Under the pieces are notes generated by a model. That model was not told where the DNA came from, did no database searches, and worked only from the letters and a program-made list of their open reading frames with translations. Below, in pieces: positions 1-8,136 of a DNA stretch of 32,232 nucleotides. The stretch lies in assembly GCA_947452325.1 (NCBI GenBank), contig CANGCZ010000003.1:1-32232 (forward strand), written 5' to 3'. The DNA is from Comamonadaceae bacterium. Its GTDB lineage: Bacteria > Pseudomonadota > Gammaproteobacteria > Burkholderiales > Burkholderiaceae_C. The position numbers and the translations under genes were made by a program. Position 1 is the first letter of the stretch. Every line of letters begins with the position of its first letter.

Positions 1-305
1 ATGGTAATTTCAAGATCTGTGCGCCCGCTCAAGTTATCTGTATTTATATAAACCGGTTGATGCTGGCTTTCATTGCTGCTACGTTTGGCATTCAGTCCCA
101 GGCTGGGTTTCAGTTTCAGGCCGGTGCCTGAAGACCAGCTTTCGGCGTCGGGACCCACATCACACGTTAACGGTGGTTCTTGTTTGAATAATTCTTCGCT
201 GCTTTGCAAGGCGGGCTGCTTTTTTTGTGCGTATGCCGTACCGCTCCAAAGAACGCAGCATAAAACACTCACCAAGAGTCCGGGAAAGGCGAAAGGCAGT
301 CGCAT
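1..305 (-). CDS. lptD: LPS assembly outer membrane protein LptD, N-terminal part (runs off window edge)
   Basis: Reverse-strand reading from ATG at 305 gives MRLPFAFPGLLVSVLCCVLWSGTAYAQ (signal peptide) ... QPVYINTDNLSGRTDLEIT, open to the window edge. Divergent from an AmgK-like kinase, a common lptD neighbourhood. Confidence 0.75.
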   Translation of the reverse strand, partial: MRLPFAFPGLLVSVLCCVLWSGTAYAQKKQPALQSSEELFKQEPPLTCDVGPDAESWSSGTGLKLKPSLGLNAKRSSNESQHQPVYINTDNLSGRTDLEIT

Positions 306-355
306 ATTTAAAAAAGGCGCTTTGAATCGCGCTGTTTGTAGAATCGCGATTATCC

Positions 356-1474
356 ATGAGCACAACTTACCCTGAGAACCATCCAGATTTGAGCGGCTTT
401 CACGCAATAAACGCTTTAGGCTGGGACGATTCAAACCGCGCCATTCAATTTGCTGACTGGCTTTCTTCATTGGCACTTCATTTTGATCTGCAGATTGAGA
501 CGGTAAAAACCGCTTCAGCCGATGCCAGTTTCAGACGCTATTTCAGAATTCAATCCGCGACGCGTTCCTTTATTCTGATGGATGCACCGCCTGACAAGGA
601 AAATTGCAAGCCGTTTGCTGACATTGCAGAACTTATGTTGTCTGCAGGTCTTCGTGTACCACGCGTTTTAGACTGGCATGTCGAACACGGCTTTATGCTG
701 TTGGAAGATCTAGGCAATCAAACCTTGATGCAATACTTTGCATCATCCGGTATGACGGATCGATTAACTTATTTTGAACAAGCCACAGACGCTCTGGTGT
801 CATGGCAGCGCGCTTCCAGGCCCGGGGTTCTTCCTGCATACGATGCAACATTATTGCGGCGCGAGCTGTCTCTTTTTGAAGAATGGTATGTCAATGGCTA
901 CCGTCAATTGGCTTTGAATCCACAACAACAAGGCGATTTGTACAAGGTATATGACCAATTAGTTGCAAACAATTTGCATGCGCCTTGTGTTTTTGTACAC
1001 CGGGATTACATGCCACGCAATCTCATGGTGTCTGAGGATTGTGCAGACACACGTCTGGGCATACTTGACTTTCAAGACGCGGTTTACGGCCCTGTAACTT
1101 ATGACATTGCCAGTTTGATGCGTGATGCGTTCATGAGCTGGGATGAAGATTTCTGCCTTGACATCACGGTACGTTACTGGCACAAAGCACGTGCGGCTGG
1201 TCTCTTGCATTTTGATGACTGGGAGACAGACTTTGGTGCTTTTTACCGTTCTGTGGAATGGATGGGTTTGCAACGCCACTTGAAAGTCGCCGGGATTTTT
1301 GCGCGCTTGAGCCTGCGCGATCAAAAGCCTAAATACCTGGCCGATACGCCTCGCTTCATTGGTTATATACGCGCTACTGCCTGCAGATACCGCGAACTTT
1401 TCCCTTTGTTGCGTTTAATGGATCAGATAGAAGGCAGCACTTCTTCAGTCTCTTATGCTTTTGGCCGTGTTTGA
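356..1474 (+). CDS. Aminoglycoside phosphotransferase-family kinase, AmgK-like (cell-wall amino sugar kinase)
   Basis: 372 aa; SFRRYFRI, FVHRDYMPRNLM and LGILDFQDAVYGPVTYDIASL kinase motifs; adjacent to lptD. Confidence 0.8.
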   Translation: MSTTYPENHPDLSGFHAINALGWDDSNRAIQFADWLSSLALHFDLQIETVKTASADASFRRYFRIQSATRSFILMDAPPDKENCKPFADIAELMLSAGLRVPRVLDWHVEHGFMLLEDLGNQTLMQYFASSGMTDRLTYFEQATDALVSWQRASRPGVLPAYDATLLRRELSLFEEWYVNGYRQLALNPQQQGDLYKVYDQLVANNLHAPCVFVHRDYMPRNLMVSEDCADTRLGILDFQDAVYGPVTYDIASLMRDAFMSWDEDFCLDITVRYWHKARAAGLLHFDDWETDFGAFYRSVEWMGLQRHLKVAGIFARLSLRDQKPKYLADTPRFIGYIRATACRYRELFPLLRLMDQIEGSTSSVSYAFGRV

Positions 1475-2196
1475 TGTCTCGTCATCGAATTTTCTGCGTT
1501 GACCCATTACAACCGGGTCTTACAACGCGTCTGAGCGATTCTGCATGCAGACACATACAGGTATTGCGTTTACAACCCGGCAGTCTCATAGAGTTATTCA
1601 ACGGCAAAGGTATTGTTTTTATCGGGCAAATTGAAGCCATGGGTAAGCACAGTGTGGATATCACTGTGGTCCAAGCTCTGCCACCTGCTGAACTCCCAAA
1701 CATGTACTCGCACTTGGTGGTCGGTATGCCTGCTAATGAACGTATGGATTGGTTGGTTGAAAAGGCCACTGAACTTGGCGTCAGCCGCATCACCCCTGTA
1801 ATGTCTCAGCGCACCGTATTGCGCTTAAGCGGTGAGCGTGCAGTGCGGCGCGTTGAACACTGGAACGGCATCGCACAATCAGCCTGCAGTCAGTCTGGCC
1901 GCAATTTCCTTCCACAGATAGATCTTCCTGTGTTCATAACTGAATACCTCAAGGAGAATCACAGCCACGTCTCTCATTTAAATATTCTCTTGTCATTACA
2001 GGCCAATGCAGCGCCATGGCGTGACTTATGGCTATCCAGACCGTCACACATGACTTTATTGACCGGCCCTGAAGGCGGGTTCACTCCCCAAGAAGAGGCC
2101 AGTGCACTTGAAAACGGATTTACCGCTGCCAGTTTAGGTCGTTTTGTTTTGCGCGCTGAAACTGCTGTGTTGGCTGTACTCTCTCAGTTGCTATGA
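1474..2196 (+). CDS. rsmE: 16S rRNA (uracil(1498)-N(3))-methyltransferase
   Basis: MPANERMDWLVEKATELGVSRITPVMSQRTV and LLTGPEGGFTPQEEASA motifs of the RsmE family. ATG at 1474 overlaps the upstream stop (TGATG); the ORF track uses TTG at 1471. Confidence 0.92.
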   Translation: MSRHRIFCVDPLQPGLTTRLSDSACRHIQVLRLQPGSLIELFNGKGIVFIGQIEAMGKHSVDITVVQALPPAELPNMYSHLVVGMPANERMDWLVEKATELGVSRITPVMSQRTVLRLSGERAVRRVEHWNGIAQSACSQSGRNFLPQIDLPVFITEYLKENHSHVSHLNILLSLQANAAPWRDLWLSRPSHMTLLTGPEGGFTPQEEASALENGFTAASLGRFVLRAETAVLAVLSQLL

Positions 2197-2226
2197 GATG
2201 GATTGTGTGTCCTTAGCCTTGTATTT

Positions 2227-3078
2227 TTAACCGTAACGCAAGTCTAGCCACTCGATAAGTTTTGAATAAACAAGGGTTTTTTCGGGGTCATTGAATATCT
2301 CGTGGTACATCACATTAAAGCAATGTGTTTGAAGAAATTCTTTTGATACTGCGTGGGCGAATTCTGCACTTCCTGCGGGATTGACCAACCTGTCCTGACC
2401 GGCATACAACAACAATGCGGGTTTGTTCCAGTTGGCGGCTTCTTTCAAAGCAAGCTTTCCCTGCTCAATGATCCATGCGGCCAAGCCAGAGGAAATTTTT
2501 CCATGCACACGCTTGTCTTGCTTGTATTCACGTACAACTTGAGCATCTCTGCACAACCAATTCAATTCGAGTTTATTGTCTACCCTGACATGCGAAAACC
2601 AACGCGGCAAAACCCAAAGCAGTGCTTTGTCTAAAACACTGGTGTAGGCCGCAAGAGCGGGTGAACTCATGACCACAGCATCTGTGATCTCTGGAAACTG
2701 AGTGACAGCTCTTTCGACGACCAGGCCTCCCATGCTGTGACCCAGCAATACCAATTTTGTCGATGATTGATGCATATACGCAGTGACTGCTTTCAAATCG
2801 TCTGTGAGACGAGTCTGCATATCTATATCGCCGCAGACCCCAGAAGACAAGCCGTGACCCATGTGGTCATACCCCATGACTTCATAGCCTGCTTGATACA
2901 ACATGTAGGCCAACGAGTTGTACCTGCCCATGTGCTCGCCCAGTCCATGCACCAACATCACGCTCGCTTTCGCGTTTTTTAGCGGTTGCGGCCAGCGGTA
3001 TAAGGCTAGCGTATGCGAGCCCGCAAGGTAATTCTCTGTTACGGGTTTGAAAGTGTGTTGCACAGCAATCGTGCTCAT
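2227..3078 (-). CDS. Alpha/beta hydrolase (lysophospholipase / monoacylglycerol lipase-like)
   Basis: LVHGLGEHMGRY, GYDHMGHGLSSG and LLGHSMGGLV motifs. Internal ATG at 3078 (MSTIAVQH...) gives an ATGA overlap with the metW stop, better than the longer track start. Confidence 0.85.
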   Translation of the reverse strand: MSTIAVQHTFKPVTENYLAGSHTLALYRWPQPLKNAKASVMLVHGLGEHMGRYNSLAYMLYQAGYEVMGYDHMGHGLSSGVCGDIDMQTRLTDDLKAVTAYMHQSSTKLVLLGHSMGGLVVERAVTQFPEITDAVVMSSPALAAYTSVLDKALLWVLPRWFSHVRVDNKLELNWLCRDAQVVREYKQDKRVHGKISSGLAAWIIEQGKLALKEAANWNKPALLLYAGQDRLVNPAGSAEFAHAVSKEFLQTHCFNVMYHEIFNDPEKTLVYSKLIEWLDLRYG

Positions 3079-3674
3079 GTTGTCTGCTGACTTTTGCTGG
3101 TTAATTGAAATACCGCAGTTGCGGCTCTTGCATTTGGCCAAAAGCGCACAATTTCTCCGGCCTCTAAACCGAAAGCATCTTTGATATGCAAGTGATTTTT
3201 TAAAGCCAGTGATTGAAAATCCGCAAAAGTTCCCACTCTTATATTTGGCGTGTCATACCACTCATACGGTAATTGAGGTGTCACCGGCATGCGACCGCGC
3301 AACACACTCCAGCGATTAAACCAATGACCAAAATTCGGAAAAGTAATGATGCCCATGTCTGCCACTCTCAAGGTTTCTTGCAACATGGTTTCTGCGTTTC
3401 TCAAGTGCTGCAATGTGTCTATTTGTAATACGACATCAAATGATTGGTCTTCAAACAAACGCAATCCTTGCTCTAAATTCAGCTGAATCACTTGAACGCC
3501 GCGTTTCACACAAGCGGCAACGTTCCCATCGTCTATCTCGACACCATAACCCGAACAACCATGCTGAGACTGCAAAAAGTTTAATAAGGAACCGTCACCG
3601 CAACCCAAATCAAGTACCCGGCTACCGTAAGGCACCATGTCGGCAATCGTTTGTGCCAATAGTTTTGCTGTCAT
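3075..3674 (-). CDS. metW: Methionine biosynthesis protein MetW
   Basis: SAM-methyltransferase fold ([15 protein letters not shown]), [16 protein letters not shown] motif, overlaps metX by ATGA. Confidence 0.92.
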   Translation of the reverse strand: MTAKLLAQTIADMVPYGSRVLDLGCGDGSLLNFLQSQHGCSGYGVEIDDGNVAACVKRGVQVIQLNLEQGLRLFEDQSFDVVLQIDTLQHLRNAETMLQETLRVADMGIITFPNFGHWFNRWSVLRGRMPVTPQLPYEWYDTPNIRVGTFADFQSLALKNHLHIKDAFGLEAGEIVRFWPNARAATAVFQLTSKSQQTT

Positions 3675-4804
3675 TTTTTTTCGCCTGCCAAGGTAATGCG
3701 ATCAAAGTAGGCCCGCACCACATTCATATACCGTGAATCATCCAGTAAAAAAGCATCATGTCCATGAGGTGCATCAATCTCTGCATAACTCAGCTTGCGC
3801 TTATTAGCGACCAATGCCTGCACCATTTCTCTGCTTCTGGCGGGGGCAAATCGCCAATCGGTAGTGAAGCTGATCACCAGAAATTCTGCCGTTGCTCTTG
3901 CCATGGCTTGCATCAGGCTACCATTGAAGTCTCTGGCCGGGTCAAAATAATCTAACGCTCTTGTGATCAGCAAATACGTGTTCGCGTCAAAGTATTTGCA
4001 AAACTTGTCGCCCTGATAACGTAAATAGCTTTCTATCTGAAATTCTATCGCTTGGGTACTGTATTGGTAAATATCACCCTCTTGTAGTTTTCTACCGAAT
4101 TTGCTGTTCATCACATCATCACTCAAGTAAGTGATGTGACCCAACATGCGCGCTATGCGCAAACCACGTTCTGGAACTACCCCGTGCTCATAAAAATGTC
4201 CGCCATGAAAATGCGGATCCGTCACGATGGCGCGTCTGGCGACTTCGTTGAAGGCGATATTTTCGGCCGTCAAATTGGGCGCGCTGGCTATCACGATGGC
4301 ATGTTGAACCCGTTCAGGGTATTGCAAACTCCAACTCAAGGCCTGCATTCCGCCCAGGCTGCCACCCATGACCGCAGCCAATGTATGAATGCCTAATTTA
4401 TCCATCAGTCTGGCTTGCGCATTCACCCAATCTTCTACGGTGACGACTGGAAAATCTGCACCATAGTTGCGGCCCGTCTGAGGATTGGTGTGCATTGGGC
4501 CGGTTGATCCGAAGCAAGAACCCAGGTTATTCACACCGATGACAAAAAATCTGTCTGTGTCTACGGGCTTGCCCGGGCCCACCATGTTGTCCCACCATCC
4601 TTCGCTGTGCTCCTGACCAGCGTACACACCTGCCACATGGTGAGACGCATTCAGAGCGTGGCATATCAAAACAGCATTGCTTTTTTCCTGATTCAATTCC
4701 CCGTAGGTTTCATAACTCAGGTGGTAATCGACCAAGGTTACACCTGAGCTAAGCACCAATGGCTCGCTGAATTGCATGGACGATGGTGAAACAATCATTG
4801 GCAT
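3671..4804 (-). CDS. metX: Homoserine O-acyltransferase MetX
   Basis: [32 protein letters not shown] and [12 protein letters not shown] motifs; immediately upstream of metW. Confidence 0.95.
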   Translation of the reverse strand: MPMIVSPSSMQFSEPLVLSSGVTLVDYHLSYETYGELNQEKSNAVLICHALNASHHVAGVYAGQEHSEGWWDNMVGPGKPVDTDRFFVIGVNNLGSCFGSTGPMHTNPQTGRNYGADFPVVTVEDWVNAQARLMDKLGIHTLAAVMGGSLGGMQALSWSLQYPERVQHAIVIASAPNLTAENIAFNEVARRAIVTDPHFHGGHFYEHGVVPERGLRIARMLGHITYLSDDVMNSKFGRKLQEGDIYQYSTQAIEFQIESYLRYQGDKFCKYFDANTYLLITRALDYFDPARDFNGSLMQAMARATAEFLVISFTTDWRFAPARSREMVQALVANKRKLSYAEIDAPHGHDAFLLDDSRYMNVVRAYFDRITLAGEKK

Positions 4805-4810
4805 AAAAAA

Positions 4811-4837
4811 TCCGGCATCGCCAAAAACGAGACCGGA
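4811..4837 (-). terminator. Terminator-like hairpin in the metX leader, U6 tract abutting the metX AUG
   Basis: Reverse strand TCCGGTCTCG-TTTTTGG-CGATGCCGGA (10-bp stem with one mismatch and one G-U) followed by TTTTTT (4805-4810) and then ATG (4804). Confidence 0.6.
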
Positions 4838-4845
4838 CAGGCACG

Positions 4846-4902
4846 ACGTCTTTAGCTGAACTTGTTAAAGCGCCCGCAAGCTGTGGCAAATCGGCGCTGT
4901 TA
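4846..4902 (-). ncRNA. SAM-II-like riboswitch aptamer in the metX leader
   Basis: Reverse strand TAAC AGCGCC GATTTGCCAC AGCTTG CG GGCGCT TTAA CAAGTT C AGCTAAAGACGT. P1 AGCGCC/GGCGCT, pseudoknot AGCTTG/CAAGTT, and GATTT and AGCTAAA placed as in the SAM-II H-type pseudoknot. Confidence 0.75.
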
Positions 4903-4909
4903 TTTTGAG

Positions 4910-4938
4910 TATATACAACTGTGTTTGATTGTCCTCAA
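4910..4938 (-). promoter_or_regulatory. Candidate sigma-70 promoter for metX
   Basis: Reverse strand TTGAGG (4938-4933), 17-nt spacer, TATATA (4915-4910); predicted start a few nt before the aptamer P1. Confidence 0.55.
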
Positions 4939-4967
4939 TTACTTTTGAATACGCTCTTTCCCCTCTG

Positions 4968-4983
4968 TGGTGCGTTTTTTGCT
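4968..4983 (+). promoter_or_regulatory. Candidate sigma-54 promoter upstream of amtB
   Basis: TGGTGCGTTTTTTGCT versus consensus TGGCACGRNNNTTGCW; invariant GG and GC correctly spaced by 10 nt. Confidence 0.5.
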
Positions 4984-5054
4984 TTTATTTGGTGCGAATC
5001 CGTTTTTCAATGTTTTTTTGCACTAAATCAGATCATTTATCCCCAGGAGCTCAC

Positions 5055-6257
5055 ATGGATGCACTTAAACAGGGCGCCGATGCCTTGTTCATTTTGTTAG
5101 GCGCCATCATGGTTTTGGCCATGCACGCAGGTTTTGCCTTTTTGGAATTAGGCACTGTCAGACAAAAAAACCAGGTCAACGCTTTGGTGAAAATTCTGGT
5201 TGATTTCAGTATTTCAACAGTGGTGTACTTCGCCGTTGGTTACAGCGTCGCTTATGGCACCCATTTTTTCGTCGGTGCTGATGTATTGGCTGCACGCAAT
5301 GGCTATGACTTGGTCAAGTTTTTCTTTTTGCTGACATTTGCTGCGGCTATCCCTGCCATCGTATCCGGCGGTATTGCGGAACGAGCTCGCTTTTATCCGC
5401 AATTGCTTGCTACTGCTGTTATTGTCGGTTTTATTTACCCTTTTTACGAAGGCATTGCCTGGAACCAGCATTTCGGTTTTCAGGCTTGGTTGCTCGCCAC
5501 GACGGGCGCAGAATTCCATGATTTCGCCGGCTCTGTGGTTGTTCATGCGGTAGGCGGTTGGATCGCCTTGCCTGCGGTTGTTTTTCTGGGCGCTCGCAGC
5601 AACCGCTACCGCAAGGACGGCGCTATTTCCGCCCATCCGCCCTCAAGCATTCCATTTCTTGCGCTGGGCGCCTGGGTTTTATGCGTGGGCTGGTTCGGCT
5701 TTAATGTCATGAGCGCACAAACGCTGGATAAGATTTCCGGCTTGGTCGCTGTCAATAGCTTGATGGCCATGGTCGGCGGCACACTGGCTGCTTTATGGGC
5801 TGGCAAAAACGACCCCGGCTTTGTTCACAATGGTCCGCTCGCAGGCTTGGTCGCGGTGTGCGCCGGGTCTGACTTGATGCACCCTCTGGGTGCTTTGATG
5901 GTGGGTTGCGTGGCAGGCGCTTTGTTTGTCTATATGTTCACGCTGACTCAAAACCATTGGAAAATTGATGATGTGCTGGGTGTCTGGCCTTTGCACGGTT
6001 TATGCGGCACATGGGGCGGTTTGGCTGCAGGTATTTTTGGCAGCACCTCGTTCGGCGGCTTGGGTGGCGTCAGTTTCACTGCGCAACTTTTCGGCACACT
6101 CGCCGGTGTTGCTTGGGCACTCGCCTCTTCTGCACTGTTGTACGGCTTGATCAAAGCGTTTTTCGGCTTGCGTTTAAGTCAAGAAGCAGAGTTTGAAGGT
6201 GCAGACATGAGTATTCACAAAGTCAGTGCCACGCCTGACAGGGAGTCCAGCTGGTGA
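5055..6257 (+). CDS. amtB: Ammonium transporter
   Basis: Amt family, e.g. HDFAGSVVVHAVGGW, GWFGFNVMSA and DDVLGVWPLHGLCGTWGGLAAGIFG. ATG at 5055 preceded by AGGAG; the 42-aa upstream extension in the track overlaps promoter sequence. Confidence 0.93.
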   Translation: MDALKQGADALFILLGAIMVLAMHAGFAFLELGTVRQKNQVNALVKILVDFSISTVVYFAVGYSVAYGTHFFVGADVLAARNGYDLVKFFFLLTFAAAIPAIVSGGIAERARFYPQLLATAVIVGFIYPFYEGIAWNQHFGFQAWLLATTGAEFHDFAGSVVVHAVGGWIALPAVVFLGARSNRYRKDGAISAHPPSSIPFLALGAWVLCVGWFGFNVMSAQTLDKISGLVAVNSLMAMVGGTLAALWAGKNDPGFVHNGPLAGLVAVCAGSDLMHPLGALMVGCVAGALFVYMFTLTQNHWKIDDVLGVWPLHGLCGTWGGLAAGIFGSTSFGGLGGVSFTAQLFGTLAGVAWALASSALLYGLIKAFFGLRLSQEAEFEGADMSIHKVSATPDRESSW

Positions 6258-6348
6258 ATTTTGTCGTTTTTTAGGGTTTTCATTTATAAATCAGGCAGAA
6301 ATACTTGTTTGAGTGGCCCTAATCTGTTTCATAATGGTTAAGACTGGC

Positions 6349-6367
6349 TTATCCACAGGGTGGATAA
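6349..6367. promoter_or_regulatory. DnaA-box palindrome TTATCCAC-AGG-GTGGATAA
   Basis: Perfect 8-bp inverted repeat with a consensus DnaA box TTATCCACA on the top strand and a near-consensus TTATCCACC on the bottom strand. Confidence 0.6.
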
Positions 6368-6424
6368 ACAGTGCGTCGGTGATCGGTTAGTTTCGCTTCT
6401 TGGCTTTCGTGGACAGGTGCAATC

Positions 6425-6463
6425 GGGACTCCATCGCTTTTTTATTCGTTTTTATGGAGTCCC
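6425..6463 (+). promoter_or_regulatory. SD-sequestering hairpin in the 5' UTR of the RRM protein gene
   Basis: GGGACTCCAT (6425-6434) and ATGGAGTCCC (6454-6463) are perfect 10-bp inverted arms with a 19-nt U-rich loop. GGAG (6456-6459) lies 7 nt before ATG 6467. Confidence 0.7.
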
Positions 6464-6466
6464 TGA

Positions 6467-6886
6467 ATGGGCAACAAACTGTACGTCGGCAATTTGCCAT
6501 ATTCCGTTCGCGATGGCGACCTGGAACAATCCTTTGGTCAATTTGGCACCGTCACAAGTGCCAAAGTCATGATGGAGCGTGACACAGGCCGCTCCAAAGG
6601 CTTTGGTTTTGTGGAAATGGCATCTGATGCCGAAGCACAAGCTGCTATCAGCGGCATGAACGGTCAGGCATTAGGTGGCCGAAGCTTGGTCGTGAACGAA
6701 GCCCGACCCATGGAACCACGTCCACCGCGCAGTGGCGGTGGCGGTGGTGGTTACGGTGGCGGTGGTGGTTACGGCGGCGGCGGCGGCGGTCGTCGTGAAG
6801 GCGGCGGCGGCTACGGCGGTGGTGGTGGTGGCGGTCGTCGTGAAGGTGGCGGCGGTTATGGCGGCGGCGGTCGCAACGAATATTGA
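6467..6886 (+). CDS. RRM-domain glycine-rich RNA-binding protein
   Basis: RNP motifs KLYVGNLPYSV and SKGFGFVEM, then a G/Y/R-rich tail GGGGYGGGGG...RREGGGGYGGGG. Confidence 0.93.
   Translation: MGNKLYVGNLPYSVRDGDLEQSFGQFGTVTSAKVMMERDTGRSKGFGFVEMASDAEAQAAISGMNGQALGGRSLVVNEARPMEPRPPRSGGGGGGYGGGGGYGGGGGGRREGGGGYGGGGGGGRREGGGGYGGGGRNEY
6786..6875 (+). repeat. In-frame 45-bp tandem repeat (two copies) encoding GGRREGGGGYGGGGG
   Basis: CGTCGTGAAGG at 6791 and again at 6836, within near-identical glycine-codon-rich sequence. Confidence 0.7.
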
Positions 6887-6907
6887 GCCACAAACCAATT
6901 CAAACGC

Positions 6908-6932
6908 AAAAGGCCTGCAATGCAGGCCTTTT
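6908..6932. terminator. Bidirectional intrinsic terminator between the RRM gene and lptC
   Basis: AAAAGGCCTGCA-A-TGCAGGCCTTTTTT, perfect inverted repeat with flanking A and T tracts between convergent genes. Confidence 0.88.
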
Positions 6933-6940
6933 TTCCATGG

Positions 6941-7585
6941 CTAGTCTTTAGCAGCTGGTGTCAAAGTAGCGTGTACATGTCCTTTAAGCACATATAACTG
7001 ATTCACATTATCAGCATGCAAATTATCTGCAGTGAATCGATTTTTACCTCTCACTATATGGACTGGCAAATGGGAGACCAAGGTGTCGGTGTTCACAAAA
7101 AAGTGCAGAAACTCTCCGCTTATCTGCATATCATCTTCTTGCAGATGGACGTCATCTCTTTTTAGCAACGTCTGCCCTAGGAGTTGAACCTCTGAGCCAT
7201 CTTCATTAACAATAGCTTTTTTCCCTCTGACCGACATAACCCTGTCATTGTTGTAAACCAAGACATAAGGTAACTTGATTTCTGTGTTCATCGTGTCTTG
7301 GAAATGCTGCGCAAACACGCCATGAATGGTTGACTTCAATTTGCCATTCATTTCATATGATTTGAGGATAAAGTTTTGAAAATCATAATCCGCATTGTGT
7401 GTTGGCGGTGCGGGCGGCTGAAAGCTGTCTTGTGAAGGTACGCTTTTTACCAACCACACAGAAAATAGAAACAGCACAGCCAACATAAGCATAGGCATGT
7501 AACCCATGGCAGCTTCACGCAAACTATGCAAGAGTTGCGAGGGTGTGAGTTGCTCTCGCAGTGGTGGGCGAGATAATTTATTCAT
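6941..7585 (-). CDS. lptC: LPS export ABC transporter periplasmic protein LptC
   Basis: Single N-terminal TM segment, then DYDFQNF... and MQISGEFLHFFVNTDTLVSHLPVHIVRGKNRFTADNL typical of LptC; overlaps kdsC. Confidence 0.85.
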   Translation of the reverse strand: MNKLSRPPLREQLTPSQLLHSLREAAMGYMPMLMLAVLFLFSVWLVKSVPSQDSFQPPAPPTHNADYDFQNFILKSYEMNGKLKSTIHGVFAQHFQDTMNTEIKLPYVLVYNNDRVMSVRGKKAIVNEDGSEVQLLGQTLLKRDDVHLQEDDMQISGEFLHFFVNTDTLVSHLPVHIVRGKNRFTADNLHADNVNQLYVLKGHVHATLTPAAKD

Positions 7586-8136
7586 GACAAAATTTCATCC
7601 AGGGCAAGCTTGTAATAACCGTTGGCTGTCATCAGTAAATCACAAGCTTCGCGAACTGCACCGCCGCCTGCAACAGACGAGCACACATGGTCAACACGCG
7701 TCTGCAACTCGGTGTGCGCCTGAGGCGGGGCAAATGTAAACCTGCTGCGCAATAAAACGGGTAGATCGGGCCAATCATCGCCCATGGCCGCTGCTTGTGA
7801 CCAGTCTTTTCCTAAGTTATGCAAACAAGTTTCAGCCGTTAAAAGCTTGTTTTCAACGCCATAGTAAGCGTGATCTATTGACAACTCAGCCACACGACGA
7901 CGCAAGGCCTGGCTGTCACGTCCGGTGATCACCACAGGCACGATGCCCGAGCGCTTTAGCAATTTAAGCCCATGACCATCCAGTGAGTTGAATTTTTTAA
8001 CCACTTCACCTTCTGATGTGAAATACAAGCCGCCATCGGTCATGACGCCGTCCACGTCCAGAAAAAAAACACGAATGTCACGCGCTTTATCAAGCAGCGG
8101 GGTCGGAAAGCGCGAGGCGAATGTTGTCATGTTCAA
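7582..8136 (-). CDS. kdsC: 3-deoxy-D-manno-octulosonate 8-phosphate phosphatase (HAD family)
   Basis: FFLDVDGVMTDGGLYF, SLDGHGLKLLKRSGI and MGDDWPDLPVL motifs. Confidence 0.92.
   Translation of the reverse strand: MNMTTFASRFPTPLLDKARDIRVFFLDVDGVMTDGGLYFTSEGEVVKKFNSLDGHGLKLLKRSGIVPVVITGRDSQALRRRVAELSIDHAYYGVENKLLTAETCLHNLGKDWSQAAAMGDDWPDLPVLLRSRFTFAPPQAHTELQTRVDHVCSSVAGGGAVREACDLLMTANGYYKLALDEILS

Noticed and set aside
324-351. Direct/inverted repeat GAATCGCG...GAATCGCGATT between lptD and the kinase
   Set aside because: Short and imperfect; could be promoter-related but not distinguishable from chance.
73-375. 100-aa plus-strand ORF at the left edge
   Set aside because: Antisense to the LptD N-terminus, which has a clear signal peptide and LptD-like YINTDNLSG sequence.
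4968-5025. TGGTGCG repeats and TGCACTA as NtrC sites
   Set aside because: Half-sites only, and the first overlaps the better-supported sigma-54 match; no full TGCACC-N5-TGGTGCA palindrome.
6648-6898. Minus-strand ORFs rich in H/R or A/T opposite the glycine-rich tail
   Set aside because: Shadow frames created by the GGN repeat (antisense NCC codons); no initiation signal or domain.
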